Source of the DNA: Sclerodactyla briareus
Lineage: Eukaryota; Echinodermata; Holothuroidea; Dendrochirotida; Sclerodactylidae
Direction: 5' to 3'
NCBI GenBank assembly: GCA_026419785.1
Contig: JAODTK010005668.1
Span: 124,001 to 188,000 of the forward strand
Length of the DNA: 64,000 bases
Shown here: positions 47,691 through 59,593 of the stretch, one piece after another
Layout: the number at the start of each line of letters is the position of its first letter
Position numbering within the stretch: position 1 is the stretch's first letter
Made by a program: the position numbers and the translations under genes
Notes under the pieces: model-generated
Told to the model about the DNA's origin: nothing
Database searches by the model: none
The model's input: only the letters and a program-made list of their open reading frames with translations

Positions 47691-48164
47691 TAAGTTCGAC
47701 TTGATATGATGCTAGGTCTTCGGACTTCTCGGCCTCAAGAACTAATCACATCCCCACCATATCGGACCTGGTCCACGAGCACCTCGTCATTGACGGTTGT
47801 CCACACGGAATGGCAGCCACATCAAGTGATTCTCGGTAGAGTATGACATGACGTCACCGACGGAGTGCGCGCACAGAGCCTTTTGACTAACCCATTCAGT
47901 CTAAGTGTTATATACTGCCACACATTTGTTAACATGCTTCTCGGCTCAAGCTTTCAGGTGACCGCAAGAACTGAACAAAAAGAGGACTAAATCGACGCAT
48001 CCACACAGGCGTACAACAATACCAGAGTATGGCAATGGAAATGTGTTGTACGTATGGCTATGAAGGGCCCACTGTGCGTATTGCTCACTCAAATCGCTTA
48101 GGTGCTCTCCACATTAATCATATGCATACGTACATATATACGGCGACGCCCACTTAAGTACATT
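47691..48164. other. No supported gene
   Basis: No frame or motif could be supported. Confidence 0.35.
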
Positions 48165-48460
48165 GCTAATTAGAGCTTGATTCATCTAGAAGGGTTCAGT
48201 TGTCATTTTCAAAAACGAACTTTGGTCAAAAAATATAAATTTTCAACAATTTCCCAATCTTAATCGAGGACCCTTAAACACTGACCTCCGTAGACCTAAG
48301 ATGATTTTTGACTGGGTCCTAAAACAAAAGGGTCCACGTACTCATCATGAGGAACCCACATTCCGATCCATCCAGGTGGGGTCGAGTTAGCCTGATAACA
48401 AGGCTAGGTGCCATTGGCATGACTGCATAGACATCCAACTTCCGAATAAGAAAATAATAG
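48165..48460 (+). repeat. Dispersed AT-rich repeat (1.7-kb family), two partial copies
   Basis: GCTTGATTCATCTAGAAGGG with ACGAACTTTGGTCAAAAAAT, and CAAAAGGGTCCACGTACTCA with CATCCAGGTGGGGTCGAGTT, match the family. Confidence 0.6.
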
Positions 48461-48629
48461 GAAATTCCATATAATGTTGAGCTGCTATTTCACACATAGC
48501 ACAATCATCCCTGCTGAATATCTTGGCATAATGGTTGACAGTAAATAACACATAGGAACTTCATGTGATGGCGGAGTTTCTATGATCTAATTCCATTCCC
48601 TATATCCCTTTTTTAGGAGGTTACAGTGT

Positions 48630-48810
48630 TGTTCTGAGTCACTAAATTTTATGACTTGAGTCGTGACTTGCAGAGATTCATGTGACGCGAGTCGAGTCAC
48701 TGATTCAAGTCACTGTACTTTCTTAATGGGGAAAACCTCACGAAGTTGCTAGAGTCAATACATATTGAAAAGCGGTGACTCGAGTCATGAGTCGCTACAT
48801 ATAAATTCAC
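48630..48810. repeat. GTGACTCGAGTCAC-type palindromic subrepeats
   Basis: CAGTGTTGTTCTGAGTCAC, GACTTGAGTCGTGACTTG, GCGAGTCGAGTCACTG and GGTGACTCGAGTCATGAGTC are clustered here. The style is that of the foldback ends at 18.0 and 30.6 kb, but the core differs (GTGACTCGAGTCAC rather than GGACTCGAGTCC). The other end of an element was not found. Confidence 0.5.
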
Positions 48811-49984
48811 GATATAAAGTTCAGAGTGATTCATAAAAGAAGGGAATTTGGGGAGTTGATGACAATTTTTATTTCAGTCTTATTTTATCTTATAAACAGT
48901 GACAATATGCATGTCTACAGTTATTCACACACAAATGCTACAAGCTATGAACCATCTAGAGTCATGGTTAGGCTAGAATTGCATTTTCAGCCATTACGAA
49001 AATTACTATTAAATAAAAAAAGCTGTACAAAATTTTAAATATATTTAACAACTTTTTAAAGGAAAAATCTCAGTATGGTGGTGGTAATGGATATCATTTT
49101 CAAGTAGGTATCTAACTTTTCTACTCAGTATGGATCATTAGTGGAGCATTGTAATGGCTGCTGGCGCATAACCCATGGTATGGTACCTGGAAAATCATAA
49201 ATTGTACAAAAGGCAACCTGGTCACTCAGACGAGCGGTCATAAAGACCAGTTTGGCTGCATCATTTAACATTGTCTTGATTGTCTTCAGCAGAACAGATA
49301 GTATTTTGCCTCAAAAGTGAAGACCACATCTGTTGTGTATCCTGTATCTTGGACCGAAACAACTGTTCATCAGTGACCAGTCAACCTTTCAGAGAACTTA
49401 CTAAGTGGATTGTTTGTTAATTCTCATTTCTTCGCTGGTTGGCCCGCAATCTGCCAGTGAAGGCATTTTTCACCTAATCAATTTGTATCCTACATTTCAG
49501 TAACCAGAAACAACCTACACAGAGTACATAAAAGAAATGGTAAAAGGCTTAGATAGAGCAAAAAAATTCAAATATAACTACAATGACAAGAATAGTAGCA
49601 CAACCATATTTACAGTTACAATTTATCACAGTTACAATTTTCACTGTGACCCCCAAAACATCTGATCTTTCAAAATACATCCATTCTATATGCATCATTA
49701 TTACATCCATACAACTTTAAAATCATGACTTCCTCCTACTTTCACATTTCATAACACTATGAATTACAAAAGTTAGTAACAATAGGAAAAATGCTGAATT
49801 ACCCCCGCAGACAACGTATTGTCGATTAACACTAATGGCAGTTCTATAATAATTTCAGGTCAGTGACCATGCTTATACTCTTTGGTATCTCATTTACCCA
49901 TAAATATATCTAATCAAAATTACATGGTCTCAGTGGAACACTAATAAATATACATTACCTTTGCAGCATACATCCACCCTATTA
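48811..49984. other. No supported gene
   Basis: AT-rich sequence with no motif seen. Confidence 0.35.
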
Positions 49985-50135
49985 AGTAACAGAATTGAAC
50001 CAATAGGATTCAAGAACTCATCATCCATTCAGGTCGGGTCGAGTTATTATGCTCAAGCCAAATTTGACCAAAATAAAAATTTTCCACAATCATCATATGT
50101 TTTACTGAAAATCACCCAGACTTAAAGAAAGGAAA
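49985..50135 (+). repeat. Dispersed AT-rich repeat (1.7-kb family), partial
   Basis: CCAATAGGATTCAAGAACTC and CATCCATTCAGGTCGGGTCG, with AAAATTTTCCACAATCATC, match the family. Confidence 0.5.
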
Positions 50136-50929
50136 ACAATCGATCAGGTTGTTCATCCATGACTGAGGGTAGACCAGATTCTCAGTTTTGTAAAATCTGA
50201 CGAAACTTCCGCATGAGTTATGCAAATTCAGCAAACCCTTAGCAATATTTTCACCATGGAAATCTAATAGGTGACCCTACCTAGATCCTGTACCTTATCT
50301 CGATCTTGATTTTAGTTTACGGAACAATGGGAGGGCGGCTATTTGGGCGTGTCGAAAAAGGACTGCAAAAGTGAAGTACAGAAACGTGCTAAATGATGCA
50401 TTTACAAACAGTATACATACAACAAGATATGTGTGAGCAATGTATTCTGTACCTCAATAGCTTACATCAATTAGATGCATACTTACAGATATTTGGCATG
50501 GTCAGCTGATAATTATCATAGGCCCAGGCGAGAATTCCCTCAAACGCATGCTGTTATGTTATTTTTCACAAGTAAAGATTTTGTGAAAAAGGATATTTAA
50601 AGAGTCTAGTATTTTTGTTAAATTATAACAAATGCATTGTGGCATTGTATGAATGAACTGGTTAGATTCATCTTTGTAGTTTTAACTGTATGATAACGCT
50701 CTCCTCTGTGCCCATATGCAACCACTTGAACGCACCCATTGGTTGTGTAGTACCCGGTGGATAAACCATGATTGACCATCAATTACTACTAATTATTGTG
50801 AGTAAAGCAATCTATTACAATTTTTATGGCAAATTTTCTTAATTTACACAATCAATAGAAAAAAAAGAAATGGTGGCTCAAGTCACAGTGCAGGCAAACA
50901 ATCATTGATGTTGATTCCTACAAGCATGA
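50136..50929. other. No supported gene
   Basis: AT-rich sequence with only short frames. Confidence 0.35.
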
Positions 50930-51210
50930 TGGAGATGCCACAAAATAGTATTCATCACCATTACAACAATAATTACTACAATCATATAATACATTGTATG
51001 ATCTGGAAAATTTCACAAAATTACATTGCCATGGGAACCAGGTGTGGGCATTCTCACAGTCCCAGAGAGAAAGTAGAGCAGAAGGAGACAAAGATGCCTG
51101 CTCAAGGGGACACCACCGGGAAAAGCATTCGTCCTTCAGCTGGATTCAAACCAAGTGTGGTCAATATGTAGTCCAGTTTCAGCCGAATGAGCTAATCCCA
51201 TTTCCATTAA
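50930..51210 (-). mobile_element. Possible tRNA-derived SINE, minus strand
   Basis: On the minus strand GGGATTAGCTCATTCGGC is an A-box-like start and TTGGTTTGAATCCAGC a B-box-like site, at roughly tRNA spacing. The head is followed by a non-coding body and an AT-rich tail near 50940-51000. The head shares GGATTAGCTC and GAATCC with the SINE at 62650. The boundaries are approximate. Confidence 0.45.
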
Positions 51211-53480
51211 TTAGTGGGTTAAGACTCTCTTGAATTAACGACGACATAAGATGGCAATGGATCTGATCGAGTACTGTGGACTCCATGGCTAGGCTTGGCT
51301 GTAATTCAACTGCTGGGGACCATCCACTCAATTGAATAGCGTACACACCTGGAATAGTGATAATTTATCCCAACTAGGTTGACTCACCCAAACAGTTAGA
51401 ATTTAACTCTCTGAGAAATTCTCTTCAGTGTGTGAGATTCTTCAGATTGAAATTCAAGCAGGAATGCGGAGACAGCAAATGCTCATTACTTACCTTATGA
51501 CAAATAACACAGTCAACGACCCGCCCACTGGCGTTTCTACCCCTCTAACCATAAGTGCACAATAAATAAGCTGCACAAGTTTACAATCAGCTGCATTAAC
51601 ACCCTCCCCACGCAAAAGGGTCAAGAGGTCACTGAACAGGCACCCTACAGTGGCCAAAAAAAACAACCCAAACCACACGGGCAAGTATAACAGACTCGAG
51701 AAAAAAGCAAAGTGTACAAATGAAATGTAGAGACAAGATGTAAGTCAGCGACAAATGACAGTTTTGGACATTATTTAATATTCCTCCAACCAGCCCTAAA
51801 CAGTACAGGTTGGACATGTTGTAAGTTTAGTTATCTTTTTCTAATAACCTCACTGGCACCCCCCCCCCCCCTCAATAAGACATTATTGATCATATTGTAG
51901 TCATGTGAGTACTATCAACTGATAGTCCCCCAGCCAGCCCCCAAATATACAGTATTGGACATATTGTAGTCATTTTGGTTATTATCAATTAATAATCCCC
52001 CAGCCGCCCTCCAACGAGCGCATATTTGCTAGGTCTAATTGTTCCCCAGCAAGCATTTACATCTGAGTATGTGTGAAGTGTAATACTCGATAGTACCAGT
52101 TATATCACTGGCCCATACATCTTAGACCTGTTAGCTTCACAGAAATATTCACGATGAACGTTATCCTGGCCTACTGGAAGGTCATGAATGGTACATTCTG
52201 TTGGCCCCCTTCCCCCACTCCCCCTGACTGGAAAGGGAGTCCCATACCTGGACTAGATGACCATTACCATAAGTCCCGGGGGGTTATATTCTTTCTCTAG
52301 CTATTCCTTTCTTTCTTGCAATATCTGTTTCCCTGGTAGGAAATTCACAACCGGACTTTTTCAAGCATTTTTGGGCTGGCCGTATAACACTCTCTGGTTA
52401 TCAGGCAACAGTACACCAGTGCAGTGTAGCACCCCCAGATGTAAAGTCCAAATAACTGGTGGATAAATCGCCAAATTATACTAAAACGGGGTTAACCACT
52501 ATCTACATACGCAAAACACCTATTACAGTAAATGATTGTGGTTAGACACCAAACCAAGCCCGCTGTCAAAGCAAAAAATTGTTAGGTCAGAAAACTGAGT
52601 AAGTGAAAATAAGATCAGAGCAGCGACGATGGTATAAAATAGAATAAATCTTGAGAAATTGAAATGCATTAATAATATTCTGTTCATTCGAAAGAATGAG
52701 GATATTATGGCCCTGAATTTGCCTATAAATACTAGGGAAGGCTGTATTCCAATGGATGATGCCAAATAGTTTTTCTACATTCCACCTACCATATGGATTG
52801 TTTGGTTGGTGACAATAAACTCATATCCACCATGGGCAGTTTTTACGTTAGAATTGTTGATCAATCCGTCATCACCCTCCACCAAGTTGGTGTTGAGGTG
52901 AAAGAGAAGAAACAAGTCAATACATTAATTATGGCCAGAGTATCTGAGCATGATTTATGAGGAGCAATTGTTAAATCGTTTTGGAAGACAACAGTTAGGG
53001 TTGTTTTCACTAGAGAATCAAATGAGGTCAAACCAAATGGATAGATTTCATTCAAGCCCCATGCCCAGCGAAAAGTTTTCCCTCCCAGGTAGTAGTCAAA
53101 CATACCCTAGACTATGGAGTCCAAGGGAATATGGTCTTTCTATTCTGTACTACATTAGCAGTGTCCTAACCTTTTGTGATCCTCCTTCATTCTTTCTAGC
53201 GATAGTTGGTCGGATTTTGCGTCCACATTAGGCCATTTTCAGGGTCTTTTTTTTGGTTTTTGATAGATTCAGCACGTTTATCTGGCTGGTTGCCTTGGAA
53301 TCTTTGCAGTACTTGAGGTTGTTGGACAAGCTTGGACAATCATAGGAGCCAACACTCATAGCCTTAAACATGCCAAGATTTCTATGACAAGGTAAGATAC
53401 AACACTGATTATTACCATAACAAGTGGGCGGGGGGGGGGATGTGATTGGCACACCATGATTATTCCCAGGCAATGAATGC
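51211..53480. other. No supported gene
   Basis: Frames are all below 95 codons and no motif was seen. A C run lies at 51859-51871. TGTAGTCATTTTGGTTATTA and TGTAGTCATGTGAGTACTAT with CCCCAGCC (51890-52010) form a short direct duplication. Confidence 0.35.
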
Positions 53481-53910
53481 TACATATTATCTAAACCGAA
53501 TATGAGCTTCATCCATCTAGACGGGGTTCAAGCGTATCATGTCACAAGCCAAAGTGTTTTAATTAAAATATAAAAGGTTTCACAATTTCTCATTTTGCCA
53601 CTAAAGATGACCCCCAATCCAAACCAAAAAAAACAATAGGGCCACATGTACGCCCTATAAGGAAGTTGCTACCATATTCCAGCTGATCAGACCAAAAAAA
53701 GGGGCCATTTGAATTCATTGTGATCGTAAGGTTTCCATGCTTGACTCTGCTGACCCGGACTCCAAAACCAAAAGGGATTCGAGATAGAGTTACTCAAAAT
53801 GGGGGACCCACGTTAAGTATTTTATGTTCACAAGCCAGGGTTCACATACACACAAACACACACTGATGTGACTGCATAGGTTCCTGGGACTGATGTCAAA
53901 GTTTATAAAC
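53480..53910 (+). repeat. Dispersed AT-rich repeat (1.7-kb family), two copies
   Basis: ATGAGCTTCATCCATCTAGA with GGTTTCACAATTTCTCATTTT, and a second ACTCAAAATGGGGGACCCAC segment with ACACACTGATGTGACTGCAT, match the layout at 1.7-2.2 kb. Confidence 0.6.
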
Positions 53911-54734
53911 ATAAACATCAGGAAAAACATTTATAACTCCCGATACAATGCAACAATGGTGCAGCTGTTCCTACTATCTAGGAAAAGACTTCAATGAAAA
54001 GTGCTGACCAATTATCCACAATGTTCAAACCTTGTGCAGGAGAAGTCTAAACCAATATAATGTGGTATTGGGTAATAATTAGGTAGCTAGGTTATAAACC
54101 AGCAGCATTTACACGCTCTGCTCCGGTTGGGGGGGGGATGGAATTTTTCCTTCACATGCTACAATATATAATTAAAAGCAGACCAGTGTACTGAGAGGAG
54201 ACCTCCGTATTCTCCTTGGTTACTCATAATGACACTGACCATATTTCAACAATATCATTTTCCAATTTGTAGGAAAAGAAAAAAATTCAACTACCTGACA
54301 ACCAAAAACATTACCTGATGATTTTCTCCTAGAAATTTGACAACATGATAGGCACCACTGGTCGATAACAATTCCATCTTTTGGTTAGAATTCCATAGGT
54401 GTGGATGAAGTCACATTCACCCAAGCACAGACATAGGAAGTGATTGGGAATAGAATGTGAATGGTTTGCAGAGATTCATCCGAATATAATGTAACCGCCA
54501 CGAGTAGACAAGAAATGTGTTAGGGATTGGGTGATGTGGTAACGTGTTATGATGTGCATAGCCCAATGCTACATATTCACAGACGGGATTCCATGGACAT
54601 CTTCTGCATATAGCTATTTAGGCCCCATAAAGTGAGCAGCTTTATAATGAAGAACGACTGCAGAATCAACAGTTACAGAGGTAATATCAGGGAAATGAAA
54701 AACAGATTAAACAATGTCCATCTCTAAGAAAAAT
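53911..54734. other. No supported gene
   Basis: A G run lies at 54130. No frame or motif could be supported. Confidence 0.35.
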
Positions 54735-54985
54735 TTCTTTGTAGAGTTATCGACCTTTGAAGTTCGGTCCATTATGCAGAAAAATTGGGGAAACAATTAT
54801 TTTGATGCTACAAATTGTGATGCAGCAGTGAACAAGGAAAGAGAATTTCCCATTCAGTTTGTTTTGAGGATTACCCATTTGTCAGTTATGTTGATACTGC
54901 ATGATGGCTGCTTTTCATTCTTCTCTCATGGCACACATGCCTAAACTTGTAGGCCTCTAAACTCTGTGACAGGAACTTGTATGAG
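54735..54985 (+). repeat. Dispersed repeat family X, copy 4 (internally deleted)
   Basis: GAGTTATCGACCTTTGAAGT and TCCATTATGCAGAAAAATTG match the middle of copy 1. CTGCATGATGGCTGCTTTTC and AAACTCTGTGACAGGAAC match later parts. The short 76-codon frame here is repeat-derived. Confidence 0.55.
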
Positions 54986-56540
54986 CTTCAGGTTTGGGCT
55001 TTTCAGTATCTAATCAGCTCTCCCTCATTATATCATAAAGTTGATTCTTTGTAAAACAAGAGATAAGTCATTTCAACCGATGGAATTCATGCCATTATCC
55101 TGTATGAAGATTCTCCTGCCTCCACTCTGTGTCCCATACACCCTGCAGGTACCACTGCAGTGTTAATACCCTGCAGTTACACTGAAGTCACTCCATTAGT
55201 TTGATCCTTATGACAGACAGGGATACCTCAGGCCTGTTCCATATAATGACATAATAAAATAGCTCTTCCATTATCATGGAACAATAGTCATATATACCAA
55301 TAGTCACGGTGCAAATATTTGGACAATATAACCTTCAAAATTTCCCAATTACTACACCTGCTCTATAAACTGACAAATTTGGCCATCTTGGCTCTCAATG
55401 ATCCCAACACCACATAACCTCTCTGTGGCGTATGCAAAAATGTGTAAATCAGAGGTATTTCACAAAGGTCTAGATTTCTAATTATCACGTTTTCAACATT
55501 GTACTCACCTGGAAGACATCACAAAAGACGAGTATAAAAAGCAACATGAGATATTTTGAGGTATATGGTAGTTGCGGCAGTAACTTGAATAAATCAACTT
55601 GCATGCTGGTCACTTAATTTGCTATGATGACTATGATCGTTAGGTGCAGAAACAAAATGTGCAGCCGTTCTACCGTGAGTAATAATGATGGAAGATACAC
55701 AAAATGCCGTGAGGAATATACCTGTTTGGAAGAGAAATGTGCAATTAACAATTCATTTCAACTGGTGGTAACTGGAAGGGGGGTGGGGGGTGTCAAGTCA
55801 GGTAGAAACCATGTCACCAAAAAAACTTAATTATTGTCAGGGCCTGAAAATGACAAGGAAAATACTTCTAAATCACCAAAGTAACACCACTTTTGTATCC
55901 ACACTGAGCTATTCTTAATGCTCTATTAGCTTACGTGAAAAAAAGGAGTGTTAACTCCCCAAATCCTTTTAAATAACCATGAAATATTCTGTAATACCTA
56001 GCTATCCATCATGCGTATTCTTCATTCTGTCAGCTAATTGGCCACACTCTATCTGTTGTTTACGCATATAACTGTACTTATTCACAGTTGATTGAACTAA
56101 ATCTGAAAGTTTCACAGTACCTTACCGAATGGGATGATATAGAAAATCTAGAACACCATTGGTGTGGCTCAAACAGCTCATCCCAAAGAGCTTAAAATAG
56201 GTTGACGTGTTTCAAAACAGTGGCTCATTATACTTCTTCCTGACCTTTGCCTTCACTAGGCAGGAATTTCTAGCAACTCTTAATGAACCTGACCAGGTAT
56301 CCATTCACTCCAGTCGAGGAGTAAAACCGTAATCACTACCGTGTCAAATTGAGGCTCATGTGAGATGCTCGGATCGAGCCAGATCAAGCCAAACAGTAGG
56401 CTAACTCTAGGATATACCATATATATGGGCTACAGGATGCAGTTTGTCCACAGCAACCAAGGGCAGACCAAGATGTAAGTATAACATTATTGCAGGGCAG
56501 TGAGGGTTGTGCCAAGAGGTCAATCTAAGGGCACCCTTAG
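54986..56540. other. No supported gene
   Basis: Only short frames and no motif. The stretch 55130-55200 has three CTGCAG-centred near-repeats (CCCTGCAGGTACCACTGCAG and similar). Confidence 0.35.
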
Positions 56541-56543
56541 ATC

Positions 56544-56807
56544 ATGCATAATCACTTCATGAATTATGAGAAAGCCATCTCTAAATTAGGTATGGAAATT
56601 GCTATGTATCATTCATTCTTAGAGTATGGAATATTCCATCCTCATGAGTCTGGAAATGATAATAATTCTAAACATATTCTGGAGAGTGAGAAATTCCATC
56701 CTTATTTTCTCCCCAACTTCATTTTATTATCGCTGAACCAGTCAGATGAGGTATACCTGCCTGTCCCAACCATTAGGGTTGCGGTAAAGCCTCACCCAAA
56801 CCAATAG
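56544..56807 (+). CDS. Unassigned open frame, 87 codons
   Basis: The frame contains AMYHSFLEYGIFHPHESG and a C-terminal part that runs into the first copy of the 33-bp repeat unit, so the last residues are repeat-derived. GAATATTCC-type palindromes inside it suggest repeat sequence. There is no family motif or splice support. Confidence 0.15.
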   Translation: MHNHFMNYEKAISKLGMEIAMYHSFLEYGIFHPHESGNDNNSKHILESEKFHPYFLPNFILLSLNQSDEVYLPVPTIRVAVKPHPNQ

Positions 56808-56824
56808 GCTAGGGCAGGTGTACC
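56791..56824 (+). repeat. Isolated single copy of the 33-bp minisatellite unit
   Basis: CTCACCCAAACCAATAGGCT followed by AGGGCAGGTGTACC is identical to the consensus of the array that starts 600 bp further on. Confidence 0.85.
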
Positions 56825-57133
56825 ATGGAGCTATTATATTTACCGGAGAGGACATTAGAGTGCATATTGTGTGCCCTGGTCAGAGAACACAAACAACTCA
56901 AAGTGAGGAGGCGCCCTGTTAACCCTATTGCGTGTAGCAGCCTTCAAACCATTCAGTTTGTTTCCTCTCTATCCGAGAATTTCTTCGACCATAGACCCTC
57001 AAAAATACCTTTGTTGGTTTTCGTAAAGAGGTATATCATAGTGAAGATTCGCAACATTTTCAGTGAGTGTTACCCTGTTTCAGAAAATGCGGGAAAGTTA
57101 GACGATCTATTACGGAGTACAGGAACGTCATAA
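56825..57133 (+). CDS. Unassigned open frame, 102 codons
   Basis: This frame occupies the segment between the isolated repeat unit and the main array. It contains LECILCALVREHKQLKVRRR, then SSLSENFFDHRPSKIPLLVF and VKIRNIFSECYPVSENAG, with a balanced composition that looks protein-like. No family is recognised. A CAG/GTGAGTGT-like donor sits within it near 57061, so an exon could end there. It could be an exon, a relic of an inserted element or chance. Confidence 0.25.
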   Translation: MELLYLPERTLECILCALVREHKQLKVRRRPVNPIACSSLQTIQFVSSLSENFFDHRPSKIPLLVFVKRYIIVKIRNIFSECYPVSENAGKLDDLLRSTGTS

Positions 57134-57424
57134 TTAATTTGGGAATACAAAACAATTGCATCTGACAGGAACACCATCTAAGCTTAAGTATAACATCATG
57201 GAAGAACTACATTGCTTATTAATGTGAAGCCGAATCATCCTTCAATTAGAGAGGCTGTCAAACGGAACATATGCGCCAGCTTCTTGACAGATTGCGATTC
57301 ATGTCGCCCAAACACATGTCACTATAACACTCTCATAAGTGAACGCCTGTCGAAGGCTTAGCAACAACGGTGGTTCGATAACTGACCTTTGTTCTGTAAA
57401 ATGACTTCATACAGCATGTCTGGG

Positions 57425-58292
57425 ACTCACCCAAACCAATAGGGGCTATGGCAGGGTGTACCTCACCAGCCCAAACCAATAGGCTAGGCAGGTGTACCTG
57501 CCCCGCAAACCAATAGGCAGGCAGGTGGACCTCACCCAAACCAATACTAGGGCAGGTGTACCTCACCCAAACCAATAGGCTAGGCCGGTGTACCTCACCC
57601 AAAACCAATGAGGACTAGGGCAGTTGGTACTTCCCATCAAACCAATAGGCTCTGGGGTGTACCTCACCCAAACCAAAAGGCTAGCCGTTTACCTCACCCA
57701 ACCAATAGGCTAGGTGCAGGTGTACCTCCCCCAACCAATAGGCTAGTCAGGTGAGTACCTCCCGCCAACTCATAGGCTGGCAGGTGTAGCCTCACCCAAA
57801 CCAATAGTGCTAGGGCAGGTAGACCTCCCCGACCCAATAGGCTAGGGCAGTGTACCTCATCCAACCAATAGGCTAGGGCGGTGTACCTCCCCCCAAGGGC
57901 AAAGGGCAGGGCAGGTGTACCTCAACCCCAACCCCATAGGTCTAGGGCAGGTGTCCCTCATCCAAACCAATAGCTAGGGCAGGTGTACCTCACCCAAAGC
58001 AATAGGCAGGGCAGGTGTACCTCACCAAACCAATAGGCTAGGGCAGGTACAACCTCACCCAAACCAATAGGCTAGGGCAGGGGTACCTCACCCAAACCAA
58101 TAGGCTAGGAGGTGTACCTCACCCAAAGCAATAGGCAGGGCAGGTGTACCTCACCCAACCAATAGGCTAGGGCAGGTGTACTCACGCAAACCAATAGGTA
58201 GGGCAGGTGTACCTCACCCAAACCAATAGGCTAGGGAGGTGTACCTCACCCAAACCAATAGGCTAGGCAGTGTACCCCACCCAAACCAGTTG
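57425..58292 (+). repeat. Minisatellite, about 33-bp unit, about 26 copies
   Basis: The consensus unit is GTACCTCACCCAAACCAATA followed by GGCTAGGGCAGGT. Copies differ mostly by one-base gains or losses in runs of A, C or G. Frames through it on the minus strand are repeat artefacts. Confidence 0.95.
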
Positions 58293-58849
58293 TCTAAAAA
58301 AATGAACTATCTATTTCCACCATCAATATCACAGTGAGTGAACAATCTGAGGGCAGACAGAATGTCTTGAGTTCCCTCAAGAACGGAAGTATCGACGTAT
58401 TCTAACAATTTCAAACTGTGACTACAATGCCAACAAGTTTAATTGACAAGCTGTCAGCTTCTGGAAAAGTGGTGTAGTGCATCCATATCGTGATTGTGCA
58501 CATCATTGTTACTGTTGATATTTCCAGAACCCCCTTCACCCCCGTAGGCTTTTATAGCGATGTGCCACCAAATCTACAACACTAGCAGTGTCCTAGCCAG
58601 TGGAACCAACCCAGACCTATGAACAGCCTAGAAACCACAACCCGAAGGTCTCGCAACTCTCAAAGTCACCTGTTTGGTGGGAGACACTAAACTAATTCTA
58701 CAGTAAAAGCATAATACACATAACAGGGTTTTGAGTATCCATAAATGGAAGAAGTCAAGGGAGGGAGTGGGGGGGGGGGGGGGTTCTCACCGCCCTCCGG
58801 CCCATATGGCAATTGGCTATAATTGGCTGCTTCTATTTATACACTGCTG
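58293..58849. other. No supported gene
   Basis: A G run lies at 58770-58783. Nothing else could be supported. Confidence 0.35.
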
Positions 58850-59235
58850 TACCCCTCCTTCCTAAGTTGCCGGACAGACCTAATTCTGTGCATGATGCAG
58901 GATGAATTATAAAGAGGCTAATACGTTAGCTGGAGACAAACTGAATGATGCGTCAGTTCATATGACTTTCTGTTACAGAGTTTACAGTCTTTTGAAGTTT
59001 GTGCATGTGTATGCGCGGATCGGAAAGCATCCCATCATTGTCCAAGTGTGACGTCATGCACTATTGCACAATTGGGTATCTCCCCAAGTTCTCTGCATAA
59101 TGGACAAACTTTGACGGCCAATAACTCAACATAGGAGCATCATATTGAAATGGGGTTTGGACCTATAGATACAGTTTTCCATTCTCCACGATATAACCTC
59201 TGTTGTATTCGAGCCTGCAGTTGTCCTTTGAATGC
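58850..59235 (-). repeat. Dispersed repeat family X, copy 5 (reverse orientation)
   Basis: Read on the minus strand, ACAACAGAGGTTATATCG, TCCAAACCCCATTTCAATAT, GCGTCATTCAGTTTGTC-like sequence and ATAATTCATCCTGCAT follow the order of copy 1. It has a shortened middle. Confidence 0.7.
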
Positions 59236-59340
59236 ACTAGTGAACCTGTGTCAATACTGTTGCGATTCCTGTCCAGTGTCCGGGTCGCAGCAATCTCTTA
59301 TATTGACCTTGTAGATATGTAGAGAGCTTGTGCTCATGGA

Positions 59341-59587
59341 CAGGGTTCCTGCAGAAGCTGCGCAATCAATTTCCATGACTTTCCCATGACTTTTCATGAT
59401 CATATAAAGAGATTCCATCACCTTCCTCTGCACTCGCACAGAACAACAGCGACAACATCACTTCATGAAATTTTCATGACTCTCCCATGACTCAACAACT
59501 TTTCACTGAATTCAAACTTATCCAGGCCGGATTTTCATTGAAGAAATTCCATGACTCTTCCAGGTTTCCATGACTGCAGGAACCCTG
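59341..59587. mobile_element. MITE, 247 bp, perfect 14-bp terminal inverted repeats
   Basis: CAGGGTTCCTGCAG at the left and CTGCAGGAACCCTG at the right are exact inverted copies. CATGGA flanks both ends directly (59335-59340 and 59588-59593). The interior is dense in TTCCATGAC / CATGACTTTTCATG motifs and has no frame. The CAGGGTTCC end resembles hAT-type MITEs, but hAT duplications are 8 bp and only 6 are seen. Confidence 0.85.
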
Positions 59588-59593
59588 CATGGA

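Noticed and set aside
57333-57608. 91-codon minus-strand frame with repeated GEVHLPxxWF
   Set aside because: It is a direct translation of the 33-bp minisatellite.
57425-58292. CRISPR array
   Set aside because: Continuous tandem units without spacers.
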